The notes beneath the pieces are model-generated. The model was not told where the DNA came from. It ran no database searches and worked only from the letters and a program-made list of their open reading frames with translations. Positions 1-12,035 of a stretch of 64,000 nt of DNA are shown here, in pieces. Location of the stretch: NCBI RefSeq assembly GCF_022539505.1, contig NW_025900920.1, forward strand, positions 1 to 64,000, written 5' to 3'. How positions within the stretch are numbered: the stretch's first letter is position 1; every line of letters begins with the position of its first letter. Both the position numbers and the translations under genes were made by a program. The DNA is from Lolium rigidum (taxonomy: Eukaryota; Streptophyta; Magnoliopsida; Poales; Poaceae).

Positions 1-37
1 ACGCTATCTTCCCGTCTCTTCTGGCGACGCCGACTTC

Positions 38-45
38 TATAAAAG
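38..45 (+). promoter_or_regulatory. TATA box of element A cargo
   Basis: TATAAAAG lies about 90 bases upstream of the first cargo ATG at 136, with a pyrimidine-rich leader between. The cargo ORF of the Harbinger element at 44565 has the same layout. Confidence 0.45.
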
Positions 46-135
46 GTTTCCCCCGTTCAATGGTAGCCACCACAGCCGTCGGCACCCCTTTCTCCGCCGC
101 AAGCACATCCCTCGTCGCATAAACACCACTGCGCG

Positions 136-829
136 ATGATGAACTGCCCCGTCGTCGGCCAGTTCCCTCCACCACCGTCTCCACCACCACCTCCACCAGC
201 TCAAGCACCATAGTTTGACATCGACCCGGAAGCTACGGAGAACGAGGCGTGGGAGGAGGCGGCGCTGGCGGACACCATAGCGGTGTTCGACGCCGCCACG
301 ACGGAAGAGACGCGGCGGTGCCGGACGGAGGAGATGGCCGAGCGGTGGCGTGCAGAGCGGCATCGCCTGCACATGGAGCGGCATCTCTAGCACCGTGAAG
401 GGATGGAGACGATTGAGCAGCGGCAGCGGAAGGCGGCGGAGGAGCGTCAGCAGCGGAAGTCGGCGCTGGCGGCAACGGAGGCGGCCTGGGGCGCGGGCGG
501 ATGCGTTGGCGGCGGAGGCCGATGCATTGGCGGCGCAAATGGAGGAGGAGGAGGACGAGGCAGAGGTGGCGGAGGAGGATGATGAGCGCTCATCGAGTCC
601 TTCGAGTCGGAGAAGAAGCTCTGCCCGCGAAGACGCGTAGATTCGCCACGCCGTCGAGCTCTCCCTCCAGGCGGCGCAGCAGGGGAGGGCAGGCGACGAC
701 GCGCTGATGGAGCAGCGGCGTCTGGCCTCCACCCTACGCAGGGAGAGGTGGCGCGCGGAGCAGGAGCTGTGGCTGAAGGGAGGCGACGACGGGGCGGGGC
801 CGTCGAACGCACCGCCGGGCGGCCAGTAG
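136..829 (+). pseudogene. degenerate coiled-coil cargo ORF (Glu/Arg/Ala-rich)
   Basis: Reading from the ATG at 136 gives a short proline-rich start. After an in-frame TAG at 211 follows a charged helical stretch containing AWEEAALADT, rich in Glu, Arg, Gln and Ala. There are at least two further stops and one frame change near 490-500. The last readable part contains the UIM-like string HAVELSLQAA and ends in GGQ before TAG. The cargo of the Harbinger element split at 6671 has a matching segment (AWEEAALATT) and a similar SGQ end, so both derive from one cargo family. I recognise no named domain. Function is unknown and this copy is broken. Confidence 0.5.
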
Positions 830-1119
830 GCTAGGGTTAGATAAAATCTAGCTGTTTTCATTCAAACTTGTAATATATAATCAAATTTGAATGAAAACCT
901 TTATTTTCGTGCACTTTTATTTATTTGGGTTCGTTTTTCAGGGACGCGGCTAGGGGCGACGTCCCCCAAACGCGGCACGAAGAAAACGCGTCCCCCAAAG
1001 GCTCGATCCGGCGCCCTTTGGGGGACGATTTGGGGAACGCGGCTGGAGATGCTCTTAGTTTCTTCATCAACCCGCAGTCGACTCCACCACTCACGCGTTC
1101 ACCCAAGAAGAAGATGGGT

Positions 1120-1988
1120 ATCCACGTCTACCGAATGAACGGACGAATAGCCCCTGCTCCTCTCTCTCAGGCGGTGGGCGGCCAGATCCCGTCTCTGCCG
1201 GCGGGAGCTTTGGGTCTCTCTCCCTCCGCTTGTTGTTTCGGCTGCAGGAGGGGGAGGGGACCTCGTTCCTCCGTTTTATAGTCAGGGTTTGTCTGCTGTA
1301 GTGCGTCGTTGGGGTGGTGGGAGCGGCGCCTGGGGAAATAAATATGCCTCAACTCCACTCCCACACCGGCGGCGACCTTCATGGCAGCGTCTCGGAGTTG
1401 TTGGCAACATGTGCTTGTCGATCTTGCAGGTCGGCGGCTTGGTCTTCTCGCCGCTTTTGGCGAAATCTGCTTCTCGACGTGTCGCTGGCGATTGTCGTTG
1501 TCCACGATGGCGCTAGGGATCGGGGCGAGATGGATGCTCTGGAGCAAGGATACTGGCCCGGAGGTGGTGGATTTATCGTTATTACTCAACTTCGTCGATG
1601 GGATGCGGCGGATCTTGCTCCAAGATAGTACAGGGACGCCCCCGTTCGACGTGCCACAACGACATGTGCCTCGTTGCTTGCAGCATGCATGTTCTTTGAC
1701 TCACAAAGCCTCGTTGGCGACGGTGCTCTTTTGGATCTGGCAAGGGTGGTGGCTCGGTGTTTCTTCCAACGCGCGTGTAGGCGATGTTGGAGTTTGGCGG
1801 CGGCCGCTGGCTTCGGCAAGTGCAGAAAACCATAGGAATAGTTTTATATATTTCTATTCTTTAATGTTTTTTCTGCAAAGTTTATAGGACAACTATTTTC
1901 TCCTCCGATTTTTTCCACGTTTGTTTACTACTACTCATGTAACTTGATTTTCTATTAATGAAATACGCAGTTACTCTTGAAAAAAGGG
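1120..1988 (+). mobile_element. short non-LTR retroposon with target duplication
   Basis: The direct repeat AGAAGATGGGT (1109-1119 and 1989-1999) brackets an 870-bp insert. The insert has a GC-rich left half and an AT-rich right end (TATTAATGAAATACGCAG, then an A-rich tail). That layout is typical of LINE-derived or other A-tailed retroposons. No reverse transcriptase or other convincing ORF is seen, so it is either severely 5'-truncated or non-autonomous. The repeat is only 11 bp, which keeps confidence moderate. Confidence 0.5.
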
Positions 1989-2132
1989 AGAAGATGGGTG
2001 AGGTTACCGGTGGTGGGTGTGTGCAGGTTGCTGGTGGCGGCAGCCAGACAATTTTATTATATTTTTCCTTGTAGATTGGTGGAGAGAATGAAGCAACTGA
2101 TACACAAAAGAAAACGACAAGCAATACTATTA

Positions 2133-3606
2133 GAGCATCTTCACTGGCGCTTCCCGTAGCGGCTCCAATAGCGATTTGGGGCCGAGAATGAAAATGGGCT
2201 CACACCGGCGCGTTTTAAATGGCGTCGGCGATTTTTCAAACCTAAATAGAAGCGCCAGCAATCCCGTGCCGGCCCCTTGGCCAAGGGCGCGAATCGGGTG
2301 TGCCGGCGTCTCGCGAGGCTGAAAATTTTAGGCGTGGGAGCCGCCTATCAGCCACAGATCCCAAAAGTCGACGCCAGCAAGGAGTGGTGGGGCCGACGTG
2401 TCAGCGGCACATTCAACTTTAACCTAACCGTCGCGTACCTCGCGACGGGAGTTATTGGGGCGCAACGGCGGTGCAGTTTCCGCAGACGCGCATCGAACCG
2501 TCTCGTCGCGCCTCGCTCTGCGTGCCGGCGTTAATAAGCGCCACCGATTCCCCGCCTCCCTCCGGAAAGGGCCGCCTCTCATCATCCCTCTCACACACAA
2601 ACCCTAGCGCCTCTCTCCCCAATCCTAGCCGCCACCATCTGAAGAGACGACACCATGTCTGGTCGAGGCCGAGGTCGCGGCCGTGGTCGTGGCCGCGGCA
2701 GAGCTACACGCTCGTCGTCACCTGCGACGCTGGCGTCTTCATCGTCGGATCTGCAGGAGGAGGAGCGGCGAGTGGTGTTCGAGTTCGTTATCGTCCTCAA
2801 GGGCGACCCACACGGCATCCAGAGCCTACCGGACACGTTCGCCGACTTCATCGCCGTCGACCAACCGGGCTCGCTGCATCTGCGGGAGGCTGCCTGCTGT
2901 CGGTGGATTGTGGACGTGATCTACGACGCACGATGTACCTCCACATTGGCTGGGAGAAGTTTGCGCGCTACCACCACCTCGAAGCTGGCTTCGTGCTCAT
3001 GTTCTCCTACCTTGGCGAGGGGGACATGAGCGTCAAGGTGTTCGACGAGACGCGCTGCCGCCGCCACTACCACGGTGACAGCGCCAAGGAGGACGACGAC
3101 TGAGTGTTGTTTCTTCGCAGCGAAAATAGGCACGCATGTTTTTGGATGTTCTTCCTCGAAAGAACCAACAGGGGCACCGTCACCAGCTGGATTTTCCAGT
3201 TTGGGTGACTGGGTGTCCCTGCGAGTGTTCTTTCTTGACAGCGTACACACGAAACCTGCGATGACCGGCCTAGTTAGGCTTAGTTATTTTGCAATGTTTT
3301 ATATTTGTGTCAACCATGGTTCAAACTATGTATTAGTTTGTGGAAAACCATGTTCCAAATTATATCTTCGTGTAAACCACGTTGCCAATTATGTATTAGT
3401 TTGTGGAATAGAATGTTTCTTCTCTTTATTCGATTTTCTATGTTTTTATTTGTGATTTTAATTCAAAACATCTATCGGGACCACCGGTTTGGGGGTGTCG
3501 ATGTGGGAGCAACTCCCCTAAATAGAGGATGCAGTGCCGGCGTCTCCATACGGAGGTGCCGGCGCCTCTGCCGGCGACTATTTAGGGGGCGCCGGTGGAG
3601 ATGCTC
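2133..3606 (+). mobile_element. PIF/Harbinger-like element B carrying a B3-domain gene
   Basis: The termini are GAGCATCTTCACTGGCGC and its inverse GCGCCGGTGGAGATGCTC, flanked on both sides by TTA. Together these are the PIF/Harbinger hallmark. The first ~210 and last ~140 bases align by eye, in the same direction, with those of the element at 6059-26963. The interior differs: this copy holds a B3-domain coding region instead of a coiled-coil ORF. No transposase is present, so it would have moved in trans. The element is 1474 bp and uninterrupted. Confidence 0.8.
2655..3103 (+). pseudogene. B3 DNA-binding-domain protein, frameshifted cargo
   Basis: The ATG at 2655 follows a leader containing AAACCCTAGCG. 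The protein begins with an Arg-Gly repeat (residues 2-17) and a Ser-rich linker. From about residue 40 it reads like a plant B3 domain: hydrophobic strands around FEFVIVLKGD, the LPDTFADFI helix, and WIVDVIYDA. Near 2930 the frame shifts, and the second half of the domain continues in another frame with LHIGWEKFARYHHLEAG and VKVFDET, ending in an acidic tail and TGA at 3103. Intact B3 domains bind DNA as plant transcription factors. Here a probable 1-base deletion splits the domain, so this copy cannot make it whole. The gene sits wholly inside Harbinger element B, consistent with capture. Confidence 0.65.
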
Positions 3607-3609
3607 TTA

Positions 3610-4232
3610 CTGGACCAAGTTTTATGTGGCAGTTCTGCGGTTTATAGATATTGATATACCATGCCAAATAAACTGATCAGATGGATAGATTTTGATTATG
3701 ATTTAGTAGGTACACTATTAAATTCTAAATATTAGTTCTGTAGTTCGTCAATTCTAATTTTAGTTTTATTAATCATCATGTTTTGTTCGTGGAAGTAGGT
3801 TATGTATTATTCACTCTAGCGAAAATCTAAGATATTGGGAATATTGATTTAAAGTTGTGTATTTTTCTAATTATTTTTCGTGCGCCAATCACCTAATACC
3901 GTTGTTAAAAAATTATGTTTTCCTCTAGAAAGACAAAAAACACATTGATCTTTGAAAGCAATGAGTATCATTAAATAGGCACACAATGTTATAAATAATT
4001 AAATTTAGTTCTATCACTGTGGTAACGCATGGGTTTTGTGCTAGTCTTCGGTTAGGGATAGAAGAGTGCGTTTGGTTTGAGCCCAAATAGTCAAGCCAAA
4101 CGTTTGGCATGACCAAAATTTTGGTAAGCTAGTGTTGTTTGGATTGTAGCCATTGGGTGTTCAATTTTTTTTTTGGCAAAATACTATATCCTCCGTTTCG
4201 TTTGCCACCAACCCACTTAAAAACATTTCGAC
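3610..4232. other. AT-rich spacer, no gene seen
   Basis: This is AT-rich sequence between the Harbinger element and the retroposon. No ORF with codon-like character, no paired repeats and no RNA gene were recognised. Confidence 0.5.
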
Positions 4233-4247
4233 AAACTTGGATGTGGT

Positions 4248-5770
4248 CACTCTCGCGAGGGCGACTCGGGAGGCGATGTTAACCCTAGCCGCTGCCGCCT
4301 CCTCACTCCCCTCCCCCTCCTTCGACGTCGCCGGAGGACGCCGTCGGGCGAAGCCCGCGTTGCCGACGGCGGCGGTGGGGCCCTTCCCGTCGCGGTCCTC
4401 CGCGCTCCGCGTGGCTGCTGGCCCTCGTGCACCCCGACTTCGTCGAGCTCCTCCTCACGTCCGGATTTGGCATCGATTCCTGGCCACCCTTTGGCCTGCC
4501 ATTCGCCGCCAGCAGGGGCTGGTTTGTGCATGCGGGCTTGGGTGGCGCGCTAGGGTTTTGGCCACTGTGGGGGCTGGGGGCGGGATCAGCGTCCGTCGAT
4601 GGTTGGTGGGGATTTCTCGATGTCCGCTGCTATGGCGGATCCCTTTCTTCCTTCCTTCTCGTTTCGAGGAGGAGCTGGATGTACGAATCCTCTTTGGGTT
4701 GTGTGCTCAGAGCTTGGGTTTGCCAGGGATCGGTGGCTTGGGGGATGAGCTTTGCTTCATGCCAGATCTGGAGACCTTTGGGGAGGTCATCGAGATCTCG
4801 TATTATACGGGGACGACCGGTTGTCAGTGCTCTGCGGGGGTGCTGGTGGCAGGGTCAGTTTGGCTCCCTCTTCGCTGCTCTGGCTGACAAGGACGTCGGT
4901 GTGTAGGATGTGGCATTTGCGAAAGGACCACAAGGCTTCGACCACTGCCGGCCACGGCGACGTCCATGGATGTCATTCTCGCCTTGGAGACATGGCCACG
5001 ATGACCATTCGACTGTTGATTGCCTACTACCTGTGTGCACCATCTGCTGCCTCTGACTTGTGTCATGTCCGTGTTCATCCTTGGACTCCTAATCGGCGAT
5101 GCCTTGTGTCAAGCTAGCTCAGCTTCTTCTAAACGGTGTCCTGCCTGGATTGTACGTCCGCTCTTAAGCCTAGGGAGATTGTCGGAGGTGGTGCCTTGCC
5201 ACGGGGAGGTACCGGTGTTTTTCACTAGCAGGTGGCCATCTTGGTTTCTTGGGCAGAGTAATAGGTGGTGCTTGGAGTGGGTGTTTGGAGCCTCTGCGAA
5301 AGCGCTGCACGACTTTGTTCTGTGCTGGCAACGATGACGCTCCCGAGTGCCATTCCCCTTCCTCAAGGCGTTGTCATGATGCTCCCCCCTTGGAACCTAG
5401 AATCTCACTCTCTCAGTGGTGCAGCCAGCCATTGCCCGGGTTGCTGGTGGTCTTTGCGATTCAAGCGGTTCGGAGGAAATAGTCTGATCTGGTGTTGATT
5501 CTCAGGGTGGCGCCCCGTTGCTTGAAGTTTCAAGTCGAGCCGCCAGTGCTTAGTTGAAGACTAGAACTTGTAGGTTATAAGTAGACTTGCTCTGCTTGTT
5601 CTTTTTTAGGTATTCAACTTTTCACATGCTGTGCTTGTAGCTCTAGCTGGTATCCCTAGCTCTTTTAGTTTTGTTGTTCTTTTTTCAATTGCTTCTATCT
5701 TTATAATTCTGGTCGGTTGAAAGCTTTATTAATTCAAAGTTAGGCTCTTTAACTTTCTATTTACAAAAAA
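4248..5770 (+). mobile_element. 1.5-kb A-tailed non-LTR retroposon
   Basis: A 15-bp direct repeat, AAACTTGGATGTGGT at 4233-4247 and AAACTTGGACGTGGT at 5769-5783 (one mismatch), brackets the insert. The insert opens with a GC-rich leader (AACCCTAGCCGCTGCCGCC) and ends in an AT-rich tail with TTTACAAAAAA. This is the expected outcome of target-primed reverse transcription. I see no endonuclease or reverse transcriptase coding. The whole body looks non-coding, so it is probably a non-autonomous LINE derivative or a retroposed transcript. Confidence 0.65.
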
Positions 5771-5783
5771 ACTTGGACGTGGT

Positions 5784-6055
5784 TTCGTTACAATTCAGTT
5801 TCCGTAACCTGCCTATTGAAAAAAAAAACAAAGAAAATTATTGAGTCAAAAAAAAGAATTTACCACCTAAAGCTAAGGAAACTGGAGTGATTGGAGAAAC
5901 TGATTGAACGGATTATTTTACTATGGAACAATTTCTACTATTAGTAACTTCTAAGTGGAGGATATGGAAGAATCGGATCTGGAAACAAATCCGTGCTATT
6001 AGCGAGGGCTAACCGAGTACTGGCCCGAGCAGTCTCTTGGAGGTGCTCATAGGGG
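5784..6055. other. AT-rich spacer, no gene seen
   Basis: Short AT-rich sequence between the retroposon's target duplication and the left end of Harbinger element C. Nothing recognisable. Confidence 0.4.
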
Positions 6056-6671
6056 TAAGAGCATCTCCACCGGCGCCCCCGATAGCGACCCCGATAGCAT
6101 TTTGGGGCCAGGAACGAAAATGGGCTCACACGACGCACCCCAAACGGCGCCGTTCAATTTTGGAGCCCAATAGAATCGCCGGCAACCCCGTGCCGGCCCC
6201 TTCGCCAAGGGCGCGAATCGGGCGCGCCAGCGCCTCGCGAGGCTGAAATTTTTGGGCGTGGGAGCCGCCTGTCAGTGACGCCAGGCCGCCACGCGGGATA
6301 TTTTACCGCCACGACGCCGCGCGGAAAATTCTCCCGCCGCGACACCGCGCGGGAAGTTTCCCGCCGCGCCGGCGGTCTATATTATCCCCCCCCCCGCCAT
6401 TGCTGCAAAACCCTAGAAAATCGCACAATGCGGGATTCGTGGGAGCAGGCGGCGCTAGAGGCGGCCGTAGAAGTCGTGGAGGTGGACCCGCAGCTCGCAG
6501 AGTACGAGGCGTGGGAGGAGGCGGCGCTAGCGACGACCGTAGATGCCTATGTCGCGGACGAGCGGTAGGACCAGGAGGCGGAGCGGCGGCAGCGGGCGGA
6601 GGCGGAGCGGCGGCAGCGGGCGAAGGCGGAGCGGCGGCTGCGGGTGACCGAGGAGGCGCGACGGCGGCGGG

Positions 6672-7040
6672 TGACATAGGCATCCCCAGTGGGCCTGCCG
6701 AAGAAGGTACCCGGGGTTTACTGAAGGCCCACGACCCGAAGTTTTACATAGTTTGGAAAGATAGAGTTGTATTAGGAATATCAGTTTGTAAATATCGCGG
6801 GATGGTACACGAAACCCTCCCGGACTCTGTAACTTGTACATCACGAAACCCTCGGCTCCGCCTCCTATATAAGGGGGAGTCGAGGGACAAAGAGAGTATC
6901 GATTCATTGTTTTACGTAACCCTAGTTTTCATAGCAGTCGAGTATTTTTCCGGCTGAAACCTTCGAGATCTACTTGGCCTCTACTTCCAACTAAACCCTA
7001 GTCTACAACCCGTAGGCATTGATAAGTTAATCCGTTAGCA
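6672..7040 (+). repeat. 5' LTR of the 19.5-kb gypsy element
   Basis: The 369-bp repeat begins TGACATAGGC and ends GTTAGCA. It matches 25849-26217. It contains the promoter TATATAAG at 6866-6873 and a GC-rich start region downstream. The final bases differ from the 3' copy (GTTAGCA versus CTTATCA). Confidence 0.92.
6866..6873 (+). promoter_or_regulatory. TATA box in the 5' LTR
   Basis: TATATAAG followed by GGGGGAG lies mid-LTR, the usual place for the U3/R boundary promoter. It is conserved in the 3' LTR at 26043-26050. Confidence 0.65.
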
Positions 7041-7041
7041 A

Positions 7042-7060
7042 TTGGCGCCGTCTGTGGGAA
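7042..7060 (+). promoter_or_regulatory. primer-binding site of the gypsy element
   Basis: TTGGCGCCGTCTGTGGGAA starts two bases after the LTR end. This GGCGCC-type site is common in plant gypsy elements. The priming tRNA was not identified here. Confidence 0.7.
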
Positions 7061-7086
7061 CTAGAGGCGACCAGGTTCTGATCTCG

Positions 7087-10000
7087 ATGGCACGTTCGAC
7101 ATCATCAACATCTTCGGTAGCAAGCAACGCGATGGATCGAGGTAAACAGATCGAAACCAATCTAGTCGATTTTGTTCCTCACCCACCCTCCCGTATGGAT
7201 GCATATGCATATCTGGAGGAGCCCATGGACATGGCGTTCGGAAAATTCCACTTCCGCGTCGGGAAGGAAGGATCTCATCGTCTCGCAAGATCGGATTCGG
7301 CGAGATCGGATGCAGCTGGTTCCGGCTCATCGGGACCGATTTCATCGTTCGAGTCTGGCGATGAAGAGGTTTCGTCGGCAATCTCCACCAAGCTTGCATC
7401 AAGCGGTGAACTCATCAAGATCTTCAGCAACATATCCGTCGGGTCGTTTGCGGACTCAAATATAAGCAGCGATTCCGATAGCGTCGACGCTTTCGATTTC
7501 ATCGACATGTCCACTACTGTTGGAGAGGTCTTCACCGATCTATACGATGGTATCACCAATCCCGACAAGGATCAAAGTTCAAAGTATCATCAAATATATG
7601 CAATAGGGGATACAAGTCGCCCACAAGAGGAGACGTCAGAAAAATTCGATGACGCAGGGAATCCATATGTCGACCCCGCGGATCTTACGCGAGGTTTGGG
7701 AACCAAATATATTGGACCTGAAACACGGGAGATGGTGCAATTCCCGCAAACAGTGTGGGACAGAGTTGCAAGAGCCATTGATGGCACATAGCCAATGACT
7801 GTAACAGCGACAGCTGAAGAGTTACATGCATATCAATATAGACTCGCCCGTACTAGGCGGGAGCTTGAAAAACAGAAGATTGAGCTGGATAGGAGGCAAG
7901 CCGCGGCTTCCGCGTCAAGCAGGCGAAGGGCGGAGTTGAGCCGACAATCAGGGACTTCCGGAGATAGTCACAGATCAGCTCGAAACAGAGCAAGATCTCG
8001 GCTGCAAAATATACCTGAGGCTGAAAGGGAGACTTTGATCCAGAACCTCGACATGTCTTTCATGTCGATCGACACGAGAGGGAACATTATCCTAAAAACC
8101 CCGGAAGCAGGATATATGGCGACACAGGCCTTCATACTGGCGAACAGACCACCTGCAGGAGATCCAAGAGAAGCATTGTATAACATGGCTTTGGCAGGAG
8201 TAGGAGTCATGGGAACTGCGTTTGCAAGTACGAGCACACCTCCCGAAGGTGCCGCAAGAGAAAATAGTCCACGACCTACAGGGGCAGTACAACAACCCCC
8301 AAGAACGTCGGCTAGGGATACAGTGGTACAGAGACGGGTTGAAAGGGCGCGACAAGAAAGGAGAGAACGTCGGCAATCACCTGAAGTAGATGACGAAGAT
8401 CTGTGCGGGCTCCCCTGTTTCACTCGACGAGTCCACAAAACGCAAGTACCGTCAGATTTCAAGTTGCCTGATAGTTATAAGAAATTCGACGGATTGCAAG
8501 ATCCCGATGATTGGCTGGTTGATTACCTGCAGACAGTAAAATTGACGGGTGGAACTAAGGCGACAGCTATGCAAAGTATCCAGGTGCATCTAAGTGGCGC
8601 AGCTCGATCATGGATCAAGAAGTTACCACCTGGATCTATTGACAGTTGGGAAACCTTTGAGGACCTATTCGTCAAGAATTTCTTGTCCACGTGCAAGAAA
8701 CCCGCGTCAATAGAGGAATAAGAGCATGTCGATAGAAGTATGACGAGTCGATGAGAGCATACATACAGAGGTGGAATATTATCAAAAACTCGGCAGAAAA
8801 TGTATCTGACGAGAGAGCGATAGATGCTTTTGTCGCTGGGATCCGAAGGAAGGACTTCATCGAGGACCTCGGAAGGACTAATCCAAAAACAATAGCGGCA
8901 CTCATGGAAATAGCCAATCGGTGGGCAGATGGAGAGGATGCTGTCAACAACAAGCGACATAGGTCGCCAGAGGAGGATCGTAACAGGAACTTCCAAAATA
9001 GACGACGTTTTCCTCATCAGTATTCAGATCACAACGGTCCCGGCCAAATATCGGCCAGCTTCCGCGGAAATAATGAAGGAAATAATCGAGATGATTCTCA
9101 AAAGAGCGGTGAGCAGCGGGATGGTCCCCGCCAAAATAGGCAAAATAATGGTCCAAGGTTCCAGAGGCCGTACATATCTCCCGAAGATATGATGAACGGG
9201 CCATGCCAAATGCACTTTTATCTCGACAACAATGGAAAGAGGCAGTCAGGACACTTGCAGAAAGATTGTCGAACTTTTCAGGCGTTGAACAGATTTGCAG
9301 GGCATGCCAACGCACAGGCAGCAAACAGATACCCTCAGGGACCAAGGAGTGAGGTTCACCTTCCGCCTCCTCCCGCAATCATGGACGAAAATCGGCACCA
9401 GCTCAGAATAGCGACAGCACCACACCCACCTCCATATATCGACAAACACGCCAACGGCGCGGTCTCGATGATTCAGAAGGCTAGGCCATCCAACAGAGCT
9501 CAGATAGTGATTTCGCGACAAGTTTTCATGGCAGAGAAAATGCCTCCACCAACAATAGAGTATTTAAATTGGTCGGGACAGGACATCGGCTTCACCATAG
9601 TGGATCACCCGCAGCAAGTTCCTCGACCAGGGCAGTCAGCCTTAATTTTACCTGCAGCCATTGCAGGATTCGGCGTATCAAGAGTATTTATAGATGGCGG
9701 CAGCTGTCTGAACCTTATGTACGCAGATACATTGAGGAAGATGAATATATCCTTGGCGAATTTAAAACCAACGGATACGCGTTTCCATGGTATCACACCA
9801 GACAAGCCAAGTTATCCATTGGGGAGGATCCATCTCAACGTTCAGTTCGAAACCCGAGAGAATTATAGGATCGAGAGGCTGGAGTTTGAGATCGTGGATT
9901 TTCCATCACGGTACCATGGTTTATTGGGGCGACCTGCGTATGCCAGGTTCATGACAGTACCCCACTACACATATTTGTTGTGGAGGCTCCCTGGACCCAA

Positions 10001-10259
10001 GGGACCAATCACGGTGAAGGGAAGTTTTGCGCTAGCAGATAAGTGTGACAAGGATTTCCATCGATTGTCGGAAACTTTCGGGATGCAAGCAGAGTATATG
10101 GCGTCAAAGCTGACAATAGATTACGACGTTTTGCCAGACGTCGGGAGGCCGCTCAAGGAACCAACCTTCGATACTACCAATAACTCGAAGGAAGTACATA
10201 TACACCTGACAGATCCCAAAAAGACGACAGCTATCGCCACTAACATGGACCTCGCATAG
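7087..10259 (+). pseudogene. gag-protease of the gypsy element, broken
   Basis: The probable start is the ATG at 7087 (MARSTSST). An in-frame TAG at 7789 separates an acidic N-terminal part from the rest. The capsid-like Retrotrans_gag segment is around 8460-8720 (LPDSYKKFDGLQDP, AARSWIKKLP). A stop plus frame change near 8719 moves the reading to a second frame, in which a C...H...C knuckle-like segment (about 9205-9265) and the aspartic protease follow. The protease signature is FIDGGSCLNLM, with DGG in place of the usual DTG/DSG, and GLLGRP lies downstream. TAG at 10257 ends this frame. Gag packages RNA and the protease would cut the polyprotein. This copy cannot make either as one chain. 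Confidence 0.8.
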
Positions 10260-12035
10260 GAAAGCGCGCTCGTCGAGTTCCTCTGTGAGTGCTGGGAAAT
10301 CTTCGCATGGTGTCCAGCCGACATGCCAGGAGTACCCAGGGAACTTGCCGAGCACCCCTTAAACTTGGATCCATTGGCTAGGCCAATCAGACAACCCTTG
10401 CGGCGTTTTTCGGAACCAAACCGCAAAGCTATGCTATCAGAAATCAATCGACTCGGAGAAGCTGGGTTCATTAAAGAGATACACACAGAAGCCACCTGGG
10501 TAGCAAACCCAGTGCTGGTCCCGAAGAAAAACACACAGGTCCTTCGCATGTGCGTCGACTTTACGTGTCTAAATAAACATTGTCCAAAGGATCACTTTCC
10601 CCTCCCAAGGATCGATCAAATTATCGACTCCACGGCAGGTTGTGAACATCTTTCCTTCCTGGACGCATATTTTGGTTACAACCAAATTCGTCACCCCTTA
10701 TGGTGTGTTTTGCTACAGAACACTGCCCTTCGGGTTGAAAAACGCGGGTGCAACATATCAGCGGATGATGCGGAAGTGTTTAGCCACGCAGATTGGCAAA
10801 AATGTCCAAGTATACATTGACGATGTCGTCATAACAACAAAGGAAGGATCAACATTGATCGATGATCTCAGAGAAACTTTTGACAACCTCGACAAGTTTG
10901 TTCTCAAGGTAAACCCGACAAAGTGCTCTTTCGGCGTTCCGGCAGGAGAACTTCTCGGGTTCCTTGTGTCAGCAAGAGGGATCGAGGCCAACCCGGAGAA
11001 AATACAGGCTATCGTAACAATGCGGAAACCAACAAAGTTAAAAGAGATACAACAGCTAACTGGACGAGTCGCAGCTTTGAGCAGATTCGTCGCCAGGCTA
11101 GGAGAAAAGGCGTTGCCATTTTACGCCTTGATCAAGCAAGGAGAAAAGTTCGAGTGGAACGAAGAAGCGGACAGAGCCTTCGAGGATCTCAAGCGCACAA
11201 TATCGACACCCCCGATACTGGTGGCGCCCAAGGAAAAGGAATCTCCTGTTATATATTGCGGCCACACCTCAGGTGGTCAGCACGGCACTTGTAGTCGAGC
11301 GAGAGGAAGAAGGGAAACTACATGGAGTACAAAGGCCGGTATACTTCATCAGCGAAGTTTTATCGCCTTCAAAACAGAGGTACCCGCATTATCAGAAGCT
11401 AGCATACGGAGTATTGACAACAGCAAGAAAGTTACGACACTATTTTTTGGCGCATCCGATAATAGTGGTCAACGAGGCACCACTGTCAAATATACTGAAT
11501 AACCCAGAAGCTACGGGTCGTGTCTCCCTTTGGGGAATAGAACTTTCCCCTCGGGACATCACGTATGAAAAAAGAAAAGCGATAAAACACGGGACCTTCT
11601 GATTTATCGAGAACCTGGACCATGAATTTCGACGGGTCCAAGAGATTAGAAGGAGCAGGAGCAGGCGTAATATTGGTTTCACCTCAAGGAGACAAGTTAA
11701 AGTATGTGCCACGGATGATGTTTCCCAAGACATCTAACAATGAGGCAGAGTATGAAGCACTGATACATGGGATGAAGATGGCGAAGGCCTGTGGTGCAAC
11801 CCAATTAAAAATATACGGCGACTCCCAGCTGGTGGCCCAACAAGTAATGAATCAATGCGACGCAGTCAACGATAGCATGGTAGCATACAAAGAATTATAC
11901 AATGAACTCGAGAAGCTTTTCGACGGATGCGAGGTAAACCATGTTAGCAGGCTCAGCAATGATGAAGCCGATGTTCTGGCAAATATCGGGTCGCAGTGTC
12001 TAGCAATACCACCTGGAGTATTTTGGGAAAAATAA
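10260..12035 (+). pseudogene. reverse transcriptase-RNase H of the gypsy element, broken
   Basis: The frame continues after the TAG at 10257 with the linker and the RT fingers (LRMCVDFTCLNKHCPKDHF, LDAYFGYNQI). At about 10690 roughly a dozen codons and the frame are lost. The next frame carries FCYRTLPFGLKNAGATYQR and the catalytic YIDD (10813-10824). A further frameshift near 11240 breaks the RT-linked RNase H (FISEVLSPSKQRYPHYQKL in another frame). The second RNase H-like domain is readable at 11622-12035 (NNEAEYEALIHG, IYGDSQLV). The deletion removes conserved RT sequence, so this copy is inactive for reverse transcription. Confidence 0.82.

Larger units (their letters stand above)
1..1054 (+). 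mobile_element. PIF/Harbinger-like element A, 3' part (5' end outside window)
   Basis: The right end is GGCTGGAGATGCTC followed by TTA, which matches the inverted terminus GAGCATCTCCA and the TTA/TAA target preference of the Harbinger elements at 2133 and 6059. The last 120 bases before it are a GC-rich palindromic subterminal region built from CCCCAAA/TTTGGGG blocks. No matching left end is visible, so the element starts before the window or has lost its 5' end. It carries a degenerate coiled-coil ORF and no transposase, so it would be non-autonomous. The superfamily is inferred from termini and cargo alone. Confidence 0.6.

Noticed and set aside
37..861. Long minus-strand open frame across element A
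   Set aside because: Low-complexity shadow of the GC-rich plus-strand cargo. No start context or domain.
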